This document shows, one piece after another, positions 17,002 through 25,714 of a DNA stretch of 64,000 nt. The notes beneath the pieces were generated by a model. It worked only from the letters and a program-made list of their open reading frames with translations. It was not told the DNA's origin and did no database searches. Within the stretch, counting starts at the first letter, position 1, and each line of letters starts with the position of its first letter. A program made the translations under genes and the position numbers. This stretch comes from an uncultured Alphaproteobacteria bacterium (lineage in GTDB: Bacteria > Pseudomonadota > Alphaproteobacteria > UBA2966), in NCBI GenBank assembly GCA_958295725.1, contig OY282368.1, positions 1,012,501 through 1,076,500 of the forward strand, written 5' to 3'.

Positions 17002-18327
17002 CTATCGCGGGGGCGCGAGCTCGTGGACCGTGTGTCCGGCGACGACCGTTCTCGCCGCCCGTCCCTGAACCGGGCGGCCGTCGAACGGCGTGTTCTTCGA
17101 CTTGGCGACCAGGCCCGCCTCGCTGAGCCGCCACGGCGTATCCAGGTCGATCACCACCAGATCGGCGGGCGCTCCGGCCTCCAGGCGCCCGACGTCGAGC
17201 CCGAGGAGCCGCGCCGGGGCGGCGGTCATCATCTCCAGGACGCGCATCAGGGGCAGGGAGCCGTTGTGATGGAGCTCGAGCGCCAGGGGCAGCATGGTCT
17301 CCAGGCCGGCGATGCCGGCGGCCGCCTGGATGAAGGGCTGGCGCTTGCTTTCCTGATCCTGTGGGCTGTGGTCGCTGACGATGACGTCGATCTCGCCGCG
17401 CCGCATGCCCTCGATCAGCGCCCGCCGGTCTTCCTCGGCGCGGAGCGGCGGCGACGTCTTGGCGAACGTCCGATACTCGCCGACGGCGTTCTCGTTGAGG
17501 GCGAAGTGGTGCGCGGCGACGCCCGCCGAGACGGGCAGGCCGCGTTTCCCGGCGTCGGCGAGGCGAGCGACGGACTCCGCCGTCGAAACGCAGGCGGCGT
17601 GGTAGCGCCCGCCGGTCAGCTCCACGAGCCGCAGGTCACGCTCCAGGGCGATCACCTCCGCGGCCGCGGGAATGCCCGGAAGCCCGAGGCGCAGGGCCAG
17701 TTCGCCCTCGTTCATGCAGCCGGCGTCGGCCAGGGCCGCTTCCTCGACGTGCTGGACGATCAGCAGGTCCAGCCCCGAGGCGTAGGCCAGCGCGCGGCGC
17801 ATGAGCCGGGCGTCGGCGACCGCCCGGTCGCCGTCGGTGAAGGCCACGGCGCCGGCGTTCCCGAGAAGGCCCATCTCGGTCATTTCGCGCCCCTCGGTCC
17901 CCTTGGTGATCGCGCCCATCGGATGCACGCGCACCACGGCGTCTTCCCGGGCGCGGCGTTCGATGTACTCGACCAGGGCGGTGTCGTCGATCGCCGGGTC
18001 CGTCCCGGGGAGGCAGATGACGGTGGTGACGCCGCCGACGGCCGCCGCTTCGGTTCCCGTCGCCAGCGTCTCCTTGTGTTCGTGGCCGGGCTCGCCCAGG
18101 AACGCCCGCATGTCGATCAGACCGGGCGCCAGGACGCGGCCGCCGCAGTCGACCGCGCGGATGCCCTCGGGGACGCCGTCGGCGAACAGCCCCGGTCCGA
18201 GATCCGCGATGCGGTGTCCATCGGTGAGCAGGGCCCCCGGCTCGTCGCGGCCGTCCCGGGGATCGACCAGGCGCGCGTTGACGTAGGCGACGCGACCGGG
18301 GTCGCCCTTGGAGAAGCTCCGCGCCAC
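17002..18327 (-). CDS. pyrC: Dihydroorotase (PyrC-type) lacking the HxH motif
   Basis: Class I dihydroorotase-like amidohydrolase of 441 residues, cyclising carbamoyl-aspartate in pyrimidine synthesis. It starts at a GTG just after pyrB. Later metal and substrate features are visible: Q-H-V-E-E, A-A-H-H-F-A-L-N-E and V-S-D-H-S-P-Q. But where active enzymes have D-x-H-x-H-x-R-x-P, this protein reads G-L-I-D-M-R-A-F-L-G-E-P. This variant is recurrent in alphaproteobacterial pyrBC pairs. It could be an inactive PyrX-like partner of PyrB, or active with altered ligands. Confidence 0.88.
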   Translation of the reverse strand: MARSFSKGDPGRVAYVNARLVDPRDGRDEPGALLTDGHRIADLGPGLFADGVPEGIRAVDCGGRVLAPGLIDMRAFLGEPGHEHKETLATGTEAAAVGGVTTVICLPGTDPAIDDTALVEYIERRAREDAVVRVHPMGAITKGTEGREMTEMGLLGNAGAVAFTDGDRAVADARLMRRALAYASGLDLLIVQHVEEAALADAGCMNEGELALRLGLPGIPAAAEVIALERDLRLVELTGGRYHAACVSTAESVARLADAGKRGLPVSAGVAAHHFALNENAVGEYRTFAKTSPPLRAEEDRRALIEGMRRGEIDVIVSDHSPQDQESKRQPFIQAAAGIAGLETMLPLALELHHNGSLPLMRVLEMMTAAPARLLGLDVGRLEAGAPADLVVIDLDTPWRLSEAGLVAKSKNTPFDGRPVQGRAARTVVAGHTVHELAPPR

Positions 18328-18332
18328 GTCCG

Positions 18333-19310
18333 CTACTCCGCCGCGCCGGCGTCCGCCGGCGCGGCGTTCGACAGGTGGTCGGTCAGGATGTCGAGGCAGG
18401 CCATGCGGACGGCGACGCCCATCTCGACCTGCTCGCGGATCACGCTGCGGTCGATGTCGTCCGCCACGTCGGTGTCGATCTCGACGCCCCGGTTCATCGG
18501 CCCCGGATGCATGATCAGGGCGTCCGGTTTCGCGGCCGCCAACTTCTGGTAGTCGAGGCCGTAGAAGTGGAAGTACTCGCGCACGGAGGGGACGAAGGCC
18601 CCCTGCATCCGTTCCGTTTGCAGGCGCAGCATCATCACGATATCGGCGTCGCGGAGGCCGCTCGCCATGTCGTGATGGACGTCCGCGCCCATGCGCTCGA
18701 ACAGCGGCGAGACCAGCGTCGGCGGGGCGACGACCCGAACCCGGGCGCCCATGGCGACCAGAAGCTGGATGTTCGACCGCGCGACGCGGCTGTGCAGGAC
18801 GTCGCCGCAGATGGCGACGATCAGGCCGCCCAGGCGCCCGCGGCGGCGGCGGATGGTGAGCGCGTCGAGGAGGGCTTGCGTCGGGTGCTCGTGGCTGCCG
18901 TCGCCGGCGTTGACGACGGCGCAGTCCACCTTCTGGGCGAGCAGGTTGACGGCGCCGGAATGCGGGTGGCGCACGACCAGCACGTCGGGACGCATGGCGT
19001 TGAGCGTCATCGCCGTGTCGATCAGGGTCTCGCCCTTGCGGACCGACGAGGCTTCGGCGGACATGTTGATGACGTCCGCGCCGAGTCGCTTGCCGGCGAG
19101 CTCGAACGACGTGCGCGTGCGGGTCGAGCTTTCGAAGAAGAGGTTGATCTGCGTCCGGCCCCGCAGCAGCGACTGCTTCTTGTTCACCCGCCGGTTCCGG
19201 TCGACGTACTTCTCCGACTTGTCGAGCAGGACGGTGATTTCCCGCGCCGACAGGCCTTCGATGCCGAGCAGATGGCGGCGCGGAAAAGGGCGGGGCGCGA
19301 CCGTGGCCAT
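18333..19310 (-). CDS. pyrB: Aspartate carbamoyltransferase catalytic subunit
   Basis: Catalyses the committed step of pyrimidine biosynthesis. The 325-residue protein shows the carbamoyl-phosphate motif [10 protein letters not shown], the lysine-containing A-S-S-V-R-K-G-E, the H-P-T-Q-A-L-L-D loop and the C-terminal [10 protein letters not shown] choose the ATG at 19310 because conserved sequence begins soon after; an upstream ATG at 19349 would add residues and run into the 57-bp repeat. It is followed by pyrC with a gap of five bases. Confidence 0.96.
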   Translation of the reverse strand: MATVAPRPFPRRHLLGIEGLSAREITVLLDKSEKYVDRNRRVNKKQSLLRGRTQINLFFESSTRTRTSFELAGKRLGADVINMSAEASSVRKGETLIDTAMTLNAMRPDVLVVRHPHSGAVNLLAQKVDCAVVNAGDGSHEHPTQALLDALTIRRRRGRLGGLIVAICGDVLHSRVARSNIQLLVAMGARVRVVAPPTLVSPLFERMGADVHHDMASGLRDADIVMMLRLQTERMQGAFVPSVREYFHFYGLDYQKLAAAKPDALIMHPGPMNRGVEIDTDVADDIDRSVIREQVEMGVAVRMACLDILTDHLSNAAPADAGAAE

Positions 19311-19331
19311 CGAGGAGGCATTGTACGCCCG

Positions 19332-19388
19332 CCGCCGGACGGAGGGCAACCGCGCCGCGCGACGCCGCGATTACCTGGGCGGCGCGCC
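19332..19388. repeat. 57-bp direct repeat, copy 1
   Basis: Matches 22245-22301 at 55 of 57 positions; both differences are transitions. It lies upstream of pyrB. The copies bracket the low-GC insert. Confidence 0.85.
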
Positions 19389-19489
19389 ATGTTTACTGTC
19401 GACGTTACGGTCGGTCCCGCGCCTCGCCCGCCTCGCACCAATGGCCTTCCTCGGGCCGTCGTTCCCGCGCGCCCCAGCCGTCATGACCT

Positions 19490-19852
19490 CATTCAGACAC
19501 AAGGGGGGCTTGCGGCTTCGGGAAGGGACCATCGTGGATGCGAGTCTTATCGAGGCGCCGTCGTCGACGAAGAACAAGGCGGGCAGGCGGGACCCGGAGA
19601 TGCGCCAGACGAAGAAGGGGAACCAGTGGTACTTCGGGATGAAGGCGCACATCGGGGTGGACGCCCGGTCGGGCGTCGTCCACAGCCTGTGTACGACGGC
19701 GGCGTGCGAGCGGGCCAGGGCGTCGGTGCGTGCCAAGGTCGAGCATCCCTTCCTGTACCTCAAGCGGCGCTTCGGCTACGCCAGGGTGCGCTACCGGGGG
19801 CTGGCGAAGAACAGGCAACGGATCGCGCTTTTGCCGGGCTTCGCCAATTCGC
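19490..19852 (+). pseudogene. IS5-family transposase remnant
   Basis: Two stretches of an IS5-type DDE transposase are joined. The first has [20 protein letters not shown] and [15 protein letters not shown]. The second has [17 protein letters not shown]. Between them the region carrying the second catalytic aspartate is missing, as is the N terminus. The fragment cannot encode a working transposase. Confidence 0.85.
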
Positions 19853-19970
19853 CGACGAGTTCAACACCTTCAGACCGCACCAAGCCCTTGGCAGACATAC
19901 CCCCGCCCAGTACCTTCACTCACTTACAGCCAATGAGACCCCCGTGTCTCATATGTCCTGAACCAGGACA
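19853..19970 (+). mobile_element. IS481-family element remnant (3' end of transposase plus terminal repeat)
   Basis: Encodes [14 protein letters not shown] and the final [11 protein letters not shown], almost identical to the last 40 residues of the intact transposase at 39643-40674. It ends with the same terminal sequence, GAACCAGGACA. It is fused directly to the IS5 remnant, so one element was cut into the other and both then decayed. Confidence 0.85.
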
Positions 19971-20014
19971 GAACCAAGACACGTCATTCCCATAGAGGCT
20001 ATCATGGAGCCGTC

Positions 20015-21340
20015 ATGCATGTAGACGTAAAATGGAAGACGGTTGTCGCCAAGATCCGTGAGCTCGGGATTGGACCCGTCGGTCTCGCATGTACCACTGC
20101 GTTATTGACGCGCACTGCCGTTTTTATCCTTCTGATCACTTTCCCTATCGCAGACGGGTCAGGGAACTTGATATCGCCCATGCATTATCAGTCCAGCGCG
20201 GACTACCCCTTCTACATGAAATCGATGGAATTTTATGAGGGAGTCACATGGTCTGACCTATACGATCGGATATTGAAGTCCTTTGATGAGCCGTTCAGTA
20301 ATCTCTACACGTTTGTGATGTCAGGTCCCGTGCTGCCATACCTGTTCATCCTATTCCAGTATTCGGCAGATAACACGCTGCCGCTGTCTCTCGTATCTCT
20401 GGCAATCGGTACGCTGACGGCATGGATGTGGATCGTCTGGCTGGATCGCCGCGGCGTTCGGGCTGGATGGCTCATCATATTCGCCCTCTTACCAAACCCA
20501 ATCTGGTATCAGGTCAACAATACCGCTGATATATACTTGGCCTTCTTTGTTGCGCTTTTTTGTCTTCTATATTTGAGTAATCCTGTAACGTATACATGGA
20601 TCACACTCGGTATAGCTTGTGGATTCATGGCGCTTCTGACGAAACCGAATGGCTTGCCGCTGATTATCTTTATGTGTGTCAATACTTTACTTTTATATAA
20701 AGATAAGAAACATTGGATAACATTGACTTTTATCGCCGGTTCCGGTGTCCTTTGTATCGCATTTTTTATCTTCTACACGACTTATCTGATTTCGTTCTTA
20801 GAAAGCTCTAAACATCTTGGTTATTTCGGAGTTCCTTATGGCCGCTACATTCACGGATTATTCGATTTTCTTCCCATCATCATCGATCTTACGCTGTCTT
20901 GGTTGTCGCTGATCGGAGCCAAGATGCTCTATTTGGTCGGTCTACGCCCTAGCTATGGTGTCACGCCGGTTGAATTGGTGATGGTGAGGGCCGCAGCCGG
21001 GCTCGTCCTTCTACCAGGTCTGCTCTGGTTGCTCGTGTATCGGCCTAAGCGGGAAGCCTTGTTCGTCCTGTTATATATTGCGCCACCCTTCCTCGGTGCC
21101 ACGCAGGAACGGTATTTACTGCCGATTTTGCCGCTGGTGTTCTTTTACGGCGTACTGGCGATTGAATCGACCTACCGGCGCCTTCGATACAATATCTCAT
21201 TCCCTGAGGCCAAACGCGCGCGTGGGGGGGGGGGGGTAGGTTTGGATGAACAGGCACGATGCACCGGTCCGACATATCGTAAGAAAGGAAGTTCAGGAAC
21301 AGCTGGATACCGACAATTAGTGGTAGGCCGGCAAGCATGA
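20015..21340 (+). CDS. Polytopic membrane glycosyltransferase-like protein (GT-C type)
   Basis: Integral membrane protein with ten or so hydrophobic helices, resembling lipid-linked-sugar glycosyltransferases of the ArnT/PMT type. After the first helix a large periplasmic loop contains Y-P-F-Y-M-K-S-M. Near the C terminus A-T-Q-E-R-Y-L-L-P-I-L-P-L matches a common motif of such enzymes. Base use is far more AT-rich than neighbours, pointing to transfer. A G13 tract (21224-21236) sits at the natural end: with 12 G the gene would stop at once, while with 13 it reads on antisense to the convergent gene, giving an implausible tail of about 40 residues. Confidence 0.65.
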   Translation: MHVDVKWKTVVAKIRELGIGPVGLACTTALLTRTAVFILLITFPIADGSGNLISPMHYQSSADYPFYMKSMEFYEGVTWSDLYDRILKSFDEPFSNLYTFVMSGPVLPYLFILFQYSADNTLPLSLVSLAIGTLTAWMWIVWLDRRGVRAGWLIIFALLPNPIWYQVNNTADIYLAFFVALFCLLYLSNPVTYTWITLGIACGFMALLTKPNGLPLIIFMCVNTLLLYKDKKHWITLTFIAGSGVLCIAFFIFYTTYLISFLESSKHLGYFGVPYGRYIHGLFDFLPIIIDLTLSWLSLIGAKMLYLVGLRPSYGVTPVELVMVRAAAGLVLLPGLLWLLVYRPKREALFVLLYIAPPFLGATQERYLLPILPLVFFYGVLAIESTYRRLRYNISFPEAKRARGGGGVGLDEQARCTGPTYRKKGSSGTAGYRQLVVGRQA

Positions 21341-22202
21341 CCGTTCCGGCGGATGTAAATATATTCTTGGTCGCTGCGATATACCAACTCGTTGCGCCGA
21401 ATATTACACCGAAGGCTAAGAATAAAATACCTAAGATCATGTTTATCGATGCGATATTGAAGTCTCTTATGAAATAATCATAAATGATGCGTTTTATTAA
21501 ATTTCTGGCATGAAGTAAGGGAAATGTTATAAGACTATGTAATTCACTTAAATTGCTCAAACTTTCTCCATATATTGCCTTCATTGGGATGTCGGTAACG
21601 ACAGCACGCAGCATACCTAACCGGAAAAGCATATCACTTTCGAAAAAGTAGCGTTTGCTTATCTTATCCAATGGAAGTGTATGGACGACATTGGCGTGAA
21701 TGGCGGTAAAGCCATTGGATGGATCCATAATCCCCCAATAGCCAGATGATACTTTGGTGATGAATGATAAGCCTGCATTGCCGATGATCCGCAGCAAGGG
21801 CATGCCGGAGAGATTCTCGGGACTGAAAAAACGATTTCCCTTCGTATAATCACTCCTGCCTTTGATAATTGGAGTGATTAACAGATTGATTTCCTGTGGA
21901 TCCATTTGTCCGTCTGCGTCTATCTTGACAATAATACACGCACCAAGATCGAGAGCCTTGCGATAGCCCGTAATGACGGCCGCGCCAACTCCCTTATTGG
22001 TTTCGTGCTTTATTATGTATACGCGAGGATCGTTTCCAAATTTGGCGGCGATCTTCTCGTGGCTGGCTTCGGGACAGCCATCATCGACACAGATTACGAA
22101 TTCGGTTTTGGAACGGACCGATGCCACAACATCACAAATGGATGCGGCCGCCCTGAAACAGGGCACTACCACGGCGATTCCGTTACCGTTTGTCGTCATC
22201 AA
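21045..22202 (-). CDS. Family 2 glycosyltransferase
   Basis: A GT-A-fold transferase with two C-terminal membrane helices, like polyprenyl-phosphate sugar transferases and GtrB relatives. Visible motifs: A-V-V-V-P-C-F-R-A, V-D-D-G-C-P, N-K-G-V-G-A-A-V-I-T-G-Y, then the metal-binding D-A-D-G-Q-M-D-P. The catalytic part ends by about residue 230, and helices follow to about residue 310. The annotated frame then crosses the C13 tract and runs about 65 residues antisense to the neighbour. With 12 C it would end after nine codons. It pairs with the convergent membrane transferase, suggesting addition of a sugar to a cell-surface glycan. Confidence 0.8.
   Translation of the reverse strand: MMTTNGNGIAVVVPCFRAAASICDVVASVRSKTEFVICVDDGCPEASHEKIAAKFGNDPRVYIIKHETNKGVGAAVITGYRKALDLGACIIVKIDADGQMDPQEINLLITPIIKGRSDYTKGNRFFSPENLSGMPLLRIIGNAGLSFITKVSSGYWGIMDPSNGFTAIHANVVHTLPLDKISKRYFFESDMLFRLGMLRAVVTDIPMKAIYGESLSNLSELHSLITFPLLHARNLIKRIIYDYFIRDFNIASINMILGILFLAFGVIFGATSWYIAATKNIFTSAGTVMLAGLPLIVGIQLFLNFLSYDMSDRCIVPVHPNLPPPPHARVWPQGMRYCIEGAGRSIQSPVRRKRTPAAKSAVNTVPAWHRGRVAQYITGRTRLPA
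21224..21236. repeat. G13 homopolymer between convergent glycosyltransferase genes
   Basis: Thirteen consecutive G on the plus strand. Its length sets the frame of both converging 3' ends. It may be a slippage-prone tract or a base-calling or assembly error. Confidence 0.9.
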
Positions 22203-22244
22203 ATATATTCCTTTCCCTTTTCCTCACATATTTCCCGCCACTCA

Positions 22245-22301
22245 CCGCCGGATGAAGGGCAACCGCGCCGCGCGACGCCGCGATTACCTGGGCGGCGCGC
22301 C
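22245..22301. repeat. 57-bp direct repeat, copy 2
   Basis: Near-identical to 19332-19388. The stop codon of the first TauD gene (22284-22286) lies within it. Confidence 0.85.
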
Positions 22302-23153
22302 CTTCAGCGTCGTGCGGTGCAGGTAGCGGCGCCGGGGCAACGCGTAGTCGCGAACGGCGAGGTGCTGGGTGGGGATATTGTCCCACATCAGGAGATCTCC
22401 CACGCGCCACTTGTGACGGTAGACGAACTCGGGCCTCGCGCAGTGGGCGCACAACGCCTCCAGCAGGTCGCGCGCCTCGTCCCCGGGCAGGCCGAGAATC
22501 CGCGCGGTCTGGCCTTCGTTGACGTAGATGCTCTTGCGTCCGGTGACGGGGTGGGTGCGCGCGATCGGGTGCGTCACCGGCGGTGCCTTCTCGTGGTGCC
22601 GGTCTTCCAGCTCGGCGTCCGCGTCGCCGTCCGCGACCAGCTTCGCGTGACGGTTGGCGAGGCTGAACTCGGCTCTGAGGTCGGCGATCCGGCCCTTCAT
22701 GCTGCCGGAGAGCGCGTCGTAGGCGGCGGACGTGCTGGCGAACAGGGTATCGCCCAACGGCTCGCCATCCTCCCCGTGCGGCACCTCGATGGCATAGAGC
22801 AGCGAGCCGCGGCTCGGCGCGGCCATGTAGGACAGGTCGGTGTGCCAGTAGCGTCCGGCGTCGTAGATGCCGACGTGGCGGTCGCCGTCCATGACGTTGG
22901 AGACGATCAGGATTTCCGGGTGTTCGGGGTGCAGGTACTGGTCGAGGACGTGTGTCTCGAGCTCCCCGAAGCGGCGGCTGAACGCGAGATGCCGGGCCTC
23001 GTCGATCGACTGCTCGCGGAACAGCAGCACCGAATGCTCGTTCCAGGCGTTCTCGATGGCGGCGAAGGTCTCGTCGTCGAGGGCCTTCGACAGGTCGACG
23101 CCGAGAACTTCCGCCCCCAGCGCCGCGTCGAACGGCCGTATGTCCGGCGTCAT
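22284..23153 (-). CDS. TauD/TfdA-family Fe(II)/2-oxoglutarate dioxygenase
   Basis: A 289-residue non-haem iron dioxygenase. The facial triad starts with W-H-T-D (about residue 106-109), followed by the P-S-R-G-S-L-L-Y segment. The distal region R-Y-x-H-R-T-T carries the 2-oxoglutarate-binding arginine near the C terminus. Conserved W-R-V-G-D-L-L-M-W-D-N is typical. The ATG at 23153 lies 17 bases after the second dioxygenase gene. The last residues come from the 57-bp repeat, so the original C terminus may have been changed slightly. Substrate unknown. Confidence 0.87.
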   Translation of the reverse strand: MTPDIRPFDAALGAEVLGVDLSKALDDETFAAIENAWNEHSVLLFREQSIDEARHLAFSRRFGELETHVLDQYLHPEHPEILIVSNVMDGDRHVGIYDAGRYWHTDLSYMAAPSRGSLLYAIEVPHGEDGEPLGDTLFASTSAAYDALSGSMKGRIADLRAEFSLANRHAKLVADGDADAELEDRHHEKAPPVTHPIARTHPVTGRKSIYVNEGQTARILGLPGDEARDLLEALCAHCARPEFVYRHKWRVGDLLMWDNIPTQHLAVRDYALPRRRYLHRTTLKGAPPR

Positions 23154-23170
23154 CGCTGCGGCCTCCCCGA

Positions 23171-24022
23171 TCAGTACGGCCGGTCGCCGGCCGCCGTCGT
23201 CCGGTGCATCAGACGCGGCATGGTGTCGTCGTAGTCCCGGACGGCGTAGTGCATCGCGCAGCGATTGTCCCACATCAGCACGTCGCCGACGCGCCAGCGG
23301 TGGCGGAAGACGTTCTCCGGGCGGGTCGCCCGCGCCGTCAGCATGTCGAGCAACGGCCGGCTCTCTTCCGGCGTCCAGCCGGTGAAGTTCGAGGTGTAGT
23401 GGGGGTTGACGTAGAGCACCTTGCGACCGGTGCCGGGATGGGTGCGCACCACCGGGTGGGTCACGGCGGGGGGCGCTTCGTCGACCGACAGGCGGTTGGG
23501 CGTCTCCCGCGTCAGCTTCTCCGCGGAATGCTGGGCGGTCATGCCGTCGAGCGTCGACTTCAGGCCGTCGGACAGTCCCTCGTAGGCCTCGTACATGTTG
23601 CAGAACATGGTGTCGGCGCGGCCCTCCGTGACCTCGATGGCGTAGAGGATCGACCCCAACGGCGGCGTCTCGTCGAAGGAGATGTCCGAGTGCCAGAAAT
23701 CGTTCCGGGGGCCGGGCTTGCCGGGCCCGTTCTCCAGCACCATGACGCGGGGATGCTCGTCGAGACCGCGGCGGGAGCCGAGGGGGTGCGGCTCCGCGCG
23801 TCCGAACCTCTCGGTGAAGGCGACCAGATGCTCCGGCTCTATCCGCTGATCCCGCATGACGATGACCAGATGCCGGTGGAACGCCTCCCGCACCTCGGCG
23901 AACGCCCGGTCGTCGAGGGGCCGCGACAGGTCGACTCCGCCGATTTCGGCGCCGAGGGTCCCGGACAGGGGCCGCGCCACGACGCGCCCCGATTCGGTTT
24001 CGTTCCGGACCGCCGCGTCCAT
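23171..24022 (-). CDS. TauD/TfdA-family Fe(II)/2-oxoglutarate dioxygenase
   Basis: A second dioxygenase of 283 residues, clearly related to its downstream neighbour. It shows G-A-E-I-G-G-V-D-L-S, W-H-S-D-I-S-F (iron ligands), W-R-V-G-D-V-L-M-W-D-N and R-L-M-H-R-T-T. It starts at the ATG at 24022, 11 bases after the MmgE/PrpD gene, and is followed closely by the first dioxygenase gene, giving a three-gene operon. Tandem copies probably arose by duplication and may oxidise related substrates. Confidence 0.88.
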   Translation of the reverse strand: MDAAVRNETESGRVVARPLSGTLGAEIGGVDLSRPLDDRAFAEVREAFHRHLVIVMRDQRIEPEHLVAFTERFGRAEPHPLGSRRGLDEHPRVMVLENGPGKPGPRNDFWHSDISFDETPPLGSILYAIEVTEGRADTMFCNMYEAYEGLSDGLKSTLDGMTAQHSAEKLTRETPNRLSVDEAPPAVTHPVVRTHPGTGRKVLYVNPHYTSNFTGWTPEESRPLLDMLTARATRPENVFRHRWRVGDVLMWDNRCAMHYAVRDYDDTMPRLMHRTTAAGDRPY

Positions 24023-24033
24023 GGCTCCGACCC

Positions 24034-25416
24034 TCACTCGGCGGCCGCGGCGGCTCTGGCGCCCGCCGGCGCGCCGTCGAGGAAGAGCGCCATGTCGGCG
24101 ACCTCCTCGAGCGACAGGACCGCGTCGATGATGGCGTCCGCCCGCCCGGGGGCCATCGGCGCGACGCCGGCCGCGGCGCAATCGCGGAACTTGGCCTTGA
24201 GGTCGTCGAGGCTCAGCGGGTTCTCCGGCGTGCCGGGCGTATGGTCGACGCGCCGGGTCAGGGCCCCATGGCCGGCCGTGTGGATCGTCAGCTCGCAGGG
24301 CGCGAACTTCCCCGTCCAGCCGTCGTTCACGCGGACGCGCACCTTGCCGGCGAGATCGCCGATCGCCGGATCGAGGATCGCGTCCTCCTGGATCTCGGCG
24401 ATGCCGAGCCGGCGCCGCGCGATGGCGCACGCGACCGAGTACCGGATGCTGAACTGCGCCGCGACCTGCGGGTTGTCGCCGGGGTCCCACTCCGCTCCGA
24501 CCAGCTCGTTCATGAAGGGAGAGACGACCACCTCCGCGCCGGTGACGTCGTCGGGGCCGAGATCGAACTCGTCGGCCAGCGCGGCGGCACCCTGGATGGC
24601 GACGTGGTTGGCCGTGCAGCTGGGATACTTCTTGGTCACCGTGGCGGTGTGTTCGTAGTGCTCTCCGAGACCGGCGACCAGGGCCCGCGCGTCGCCCTCT
24701 CCGTAGAGCGCGTGGAACCCGAACTCGCCCTCGAACGCCTGTCGCGGGGCGGTGATCCCCTTTTCCGCCGCGAGCGCCGCGAAGACGCTCGACCGCGCCG
24801 CCAGGCCGGACAGCACGCGCTTGGCCAAGCTCTTCTCGACGATGGCCTGCCGCGCGCCGGCGGCCTGGCAGAAGGCGAGCCCGAGCGCGTTGGCCGTTCC
24901 CTCCGCGTCGAGCCCGAGGAGCTTCGCCGCCGCCGCCGCGCCGCCGAAGACCCCGTGGACCGCCGTGTTGAACCAGCCGCGGTCGCCGGACATGGCGCCG
25001 CCCGAGCGGCAGGCGACGTCGTTGCCGAGCGCCATCGCCGCGAGGAATTCCTTGCCGCTCGCGCGGCGGCGCTCGGCGATCGCCCAGGCCGCCGGCAAGG
25101 TCACGATGTCGGGATGGACCGAACCCTTCTCGTAGACGCCGTCGTAATCGAGCGCGCCGGCGCTGGCGCCGTTCAGCAACGCCGCCGCCGCCGCCGGCAG
25201 GCGGGTCCCGGAGCCGAACACCGCGCAGTCGGGGCTCCCGCCCTCGGCGAACGCCATCTGGCGCAGCGCTTCCATGCCCGGCGCCTCCGTGCCCGCCCAG
25301 GCCACGCCGAGGGTGTCCAGCACGAACCATTTGGCGGCGGAGACGGCCTCCGTCGGCAGGTCCTCGAACCGGGTGGACGCGACGTGGCCGGCAAGCGTCT
25401 GGGACAGGCTCGGCAT
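24034..25416 (-). CDS. MmgE/PrpD family protein
   Basis: A 460-residue member of the MmgE/PrpD family, which includes 2-methylcitrate dehydratase and other iron-free dehydratases. It shows the usual L-D-T-L-G-V-A-W-A-G start, an L-N-G-A-S-A-G-A-L-D-Y-D segment, G-x-D-V-A-C-R near residue 130, and K-K-Y-P-S-C-T-A-N-H in the second domain. No prpB or prpC is nearby, so a role in the methylcitrate cycle is unlikely. Linked to two dioxygenases, it may belong to a catabolic route for an unknown carboxylate. Confidence 0.86.
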   Translation of the reverse strand: MPSLSQTLAGHVASTRFEDLPTEAVSAAKWFVLDTLGVAWAGTEAPGMEALRQMAFAEGGSPDCAVFGSGTRLPAAAAALLNGASAGALDYDGVYEKGSVHPDIVTLPAAWAIAERRRASGKEFLAAMALGNDVACRSGGAMSGDRGWFNTAVHGVFGGAAAAAKLLGLDAEGTANALGLAFCQAAGARQAIVEKSLAKRVLSGLAARSSVFAALAAEKGITAPRQAFEGEFGFHALYGEGDARALVAGLGEHYEHTATVTKKYPSCTANHVAIQGAAALADEFDLGPDDVTGAEVVVSPFMNELVGAEWDPGDNPQVAAQFSIRYSVACAIARRRLGIAEIQEDAILDPAIGDLAGKVRVRVNDGWTGKFAPCELTIHTAGHGALTRRVDHTPGTPENPLSLDDLKAKFRDCAAAGVAPMAPGRADAIIDAVLSLEEVADMALFLDGAPAGARAAAAAE

Positions 25417-25495
25417 GGCGGGTTCCCGTTACGACGGGCCGGGGATTCCCGACCCGCCACAATCTACACGCCGCGACCGCCTTCGGACAATGGCT

Positions 25496-25525
25496 TGTCC
25501 TGGTTCAGGATAATATGAGACGGGA
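25496..25525 (+). mobile_element. Solitary IS481-type terminal repeat
   Basis: Begins TGTCCTGGTTCAGGA and continues with ATATGAGAC, almost the same as the left end of the IS481-family element at 39634. No transposase or second end is visible, so this is a remnant or solo end. Confidence 0.65.
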
Positions 25526-25714
25526 GGGGTTCTTCGGCAGTTTGTCTCACCAGGAATGGTGCCGCGGTCCGTCCGCCGGGCCCGGCGTTCTCGTCACCCC
25601 GAAAGATCCCGCTGGCTCCCAAGGAATCCCGTTTCGCGTGCGTCCGACCACGCGATCGGGACATGATCGGGACGCGAGCTTGCGGGCCGTGTCCGGTCGC
25701 GTCAGAATGACGGG

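Noticed and set aside
18375..19961. Plus-strand open frame of 528 codons over pyrB
   Set aside because: It is antisense to pyrB and only its last 40 codons are meaningful, as the end of an IS481 transposase remnant.
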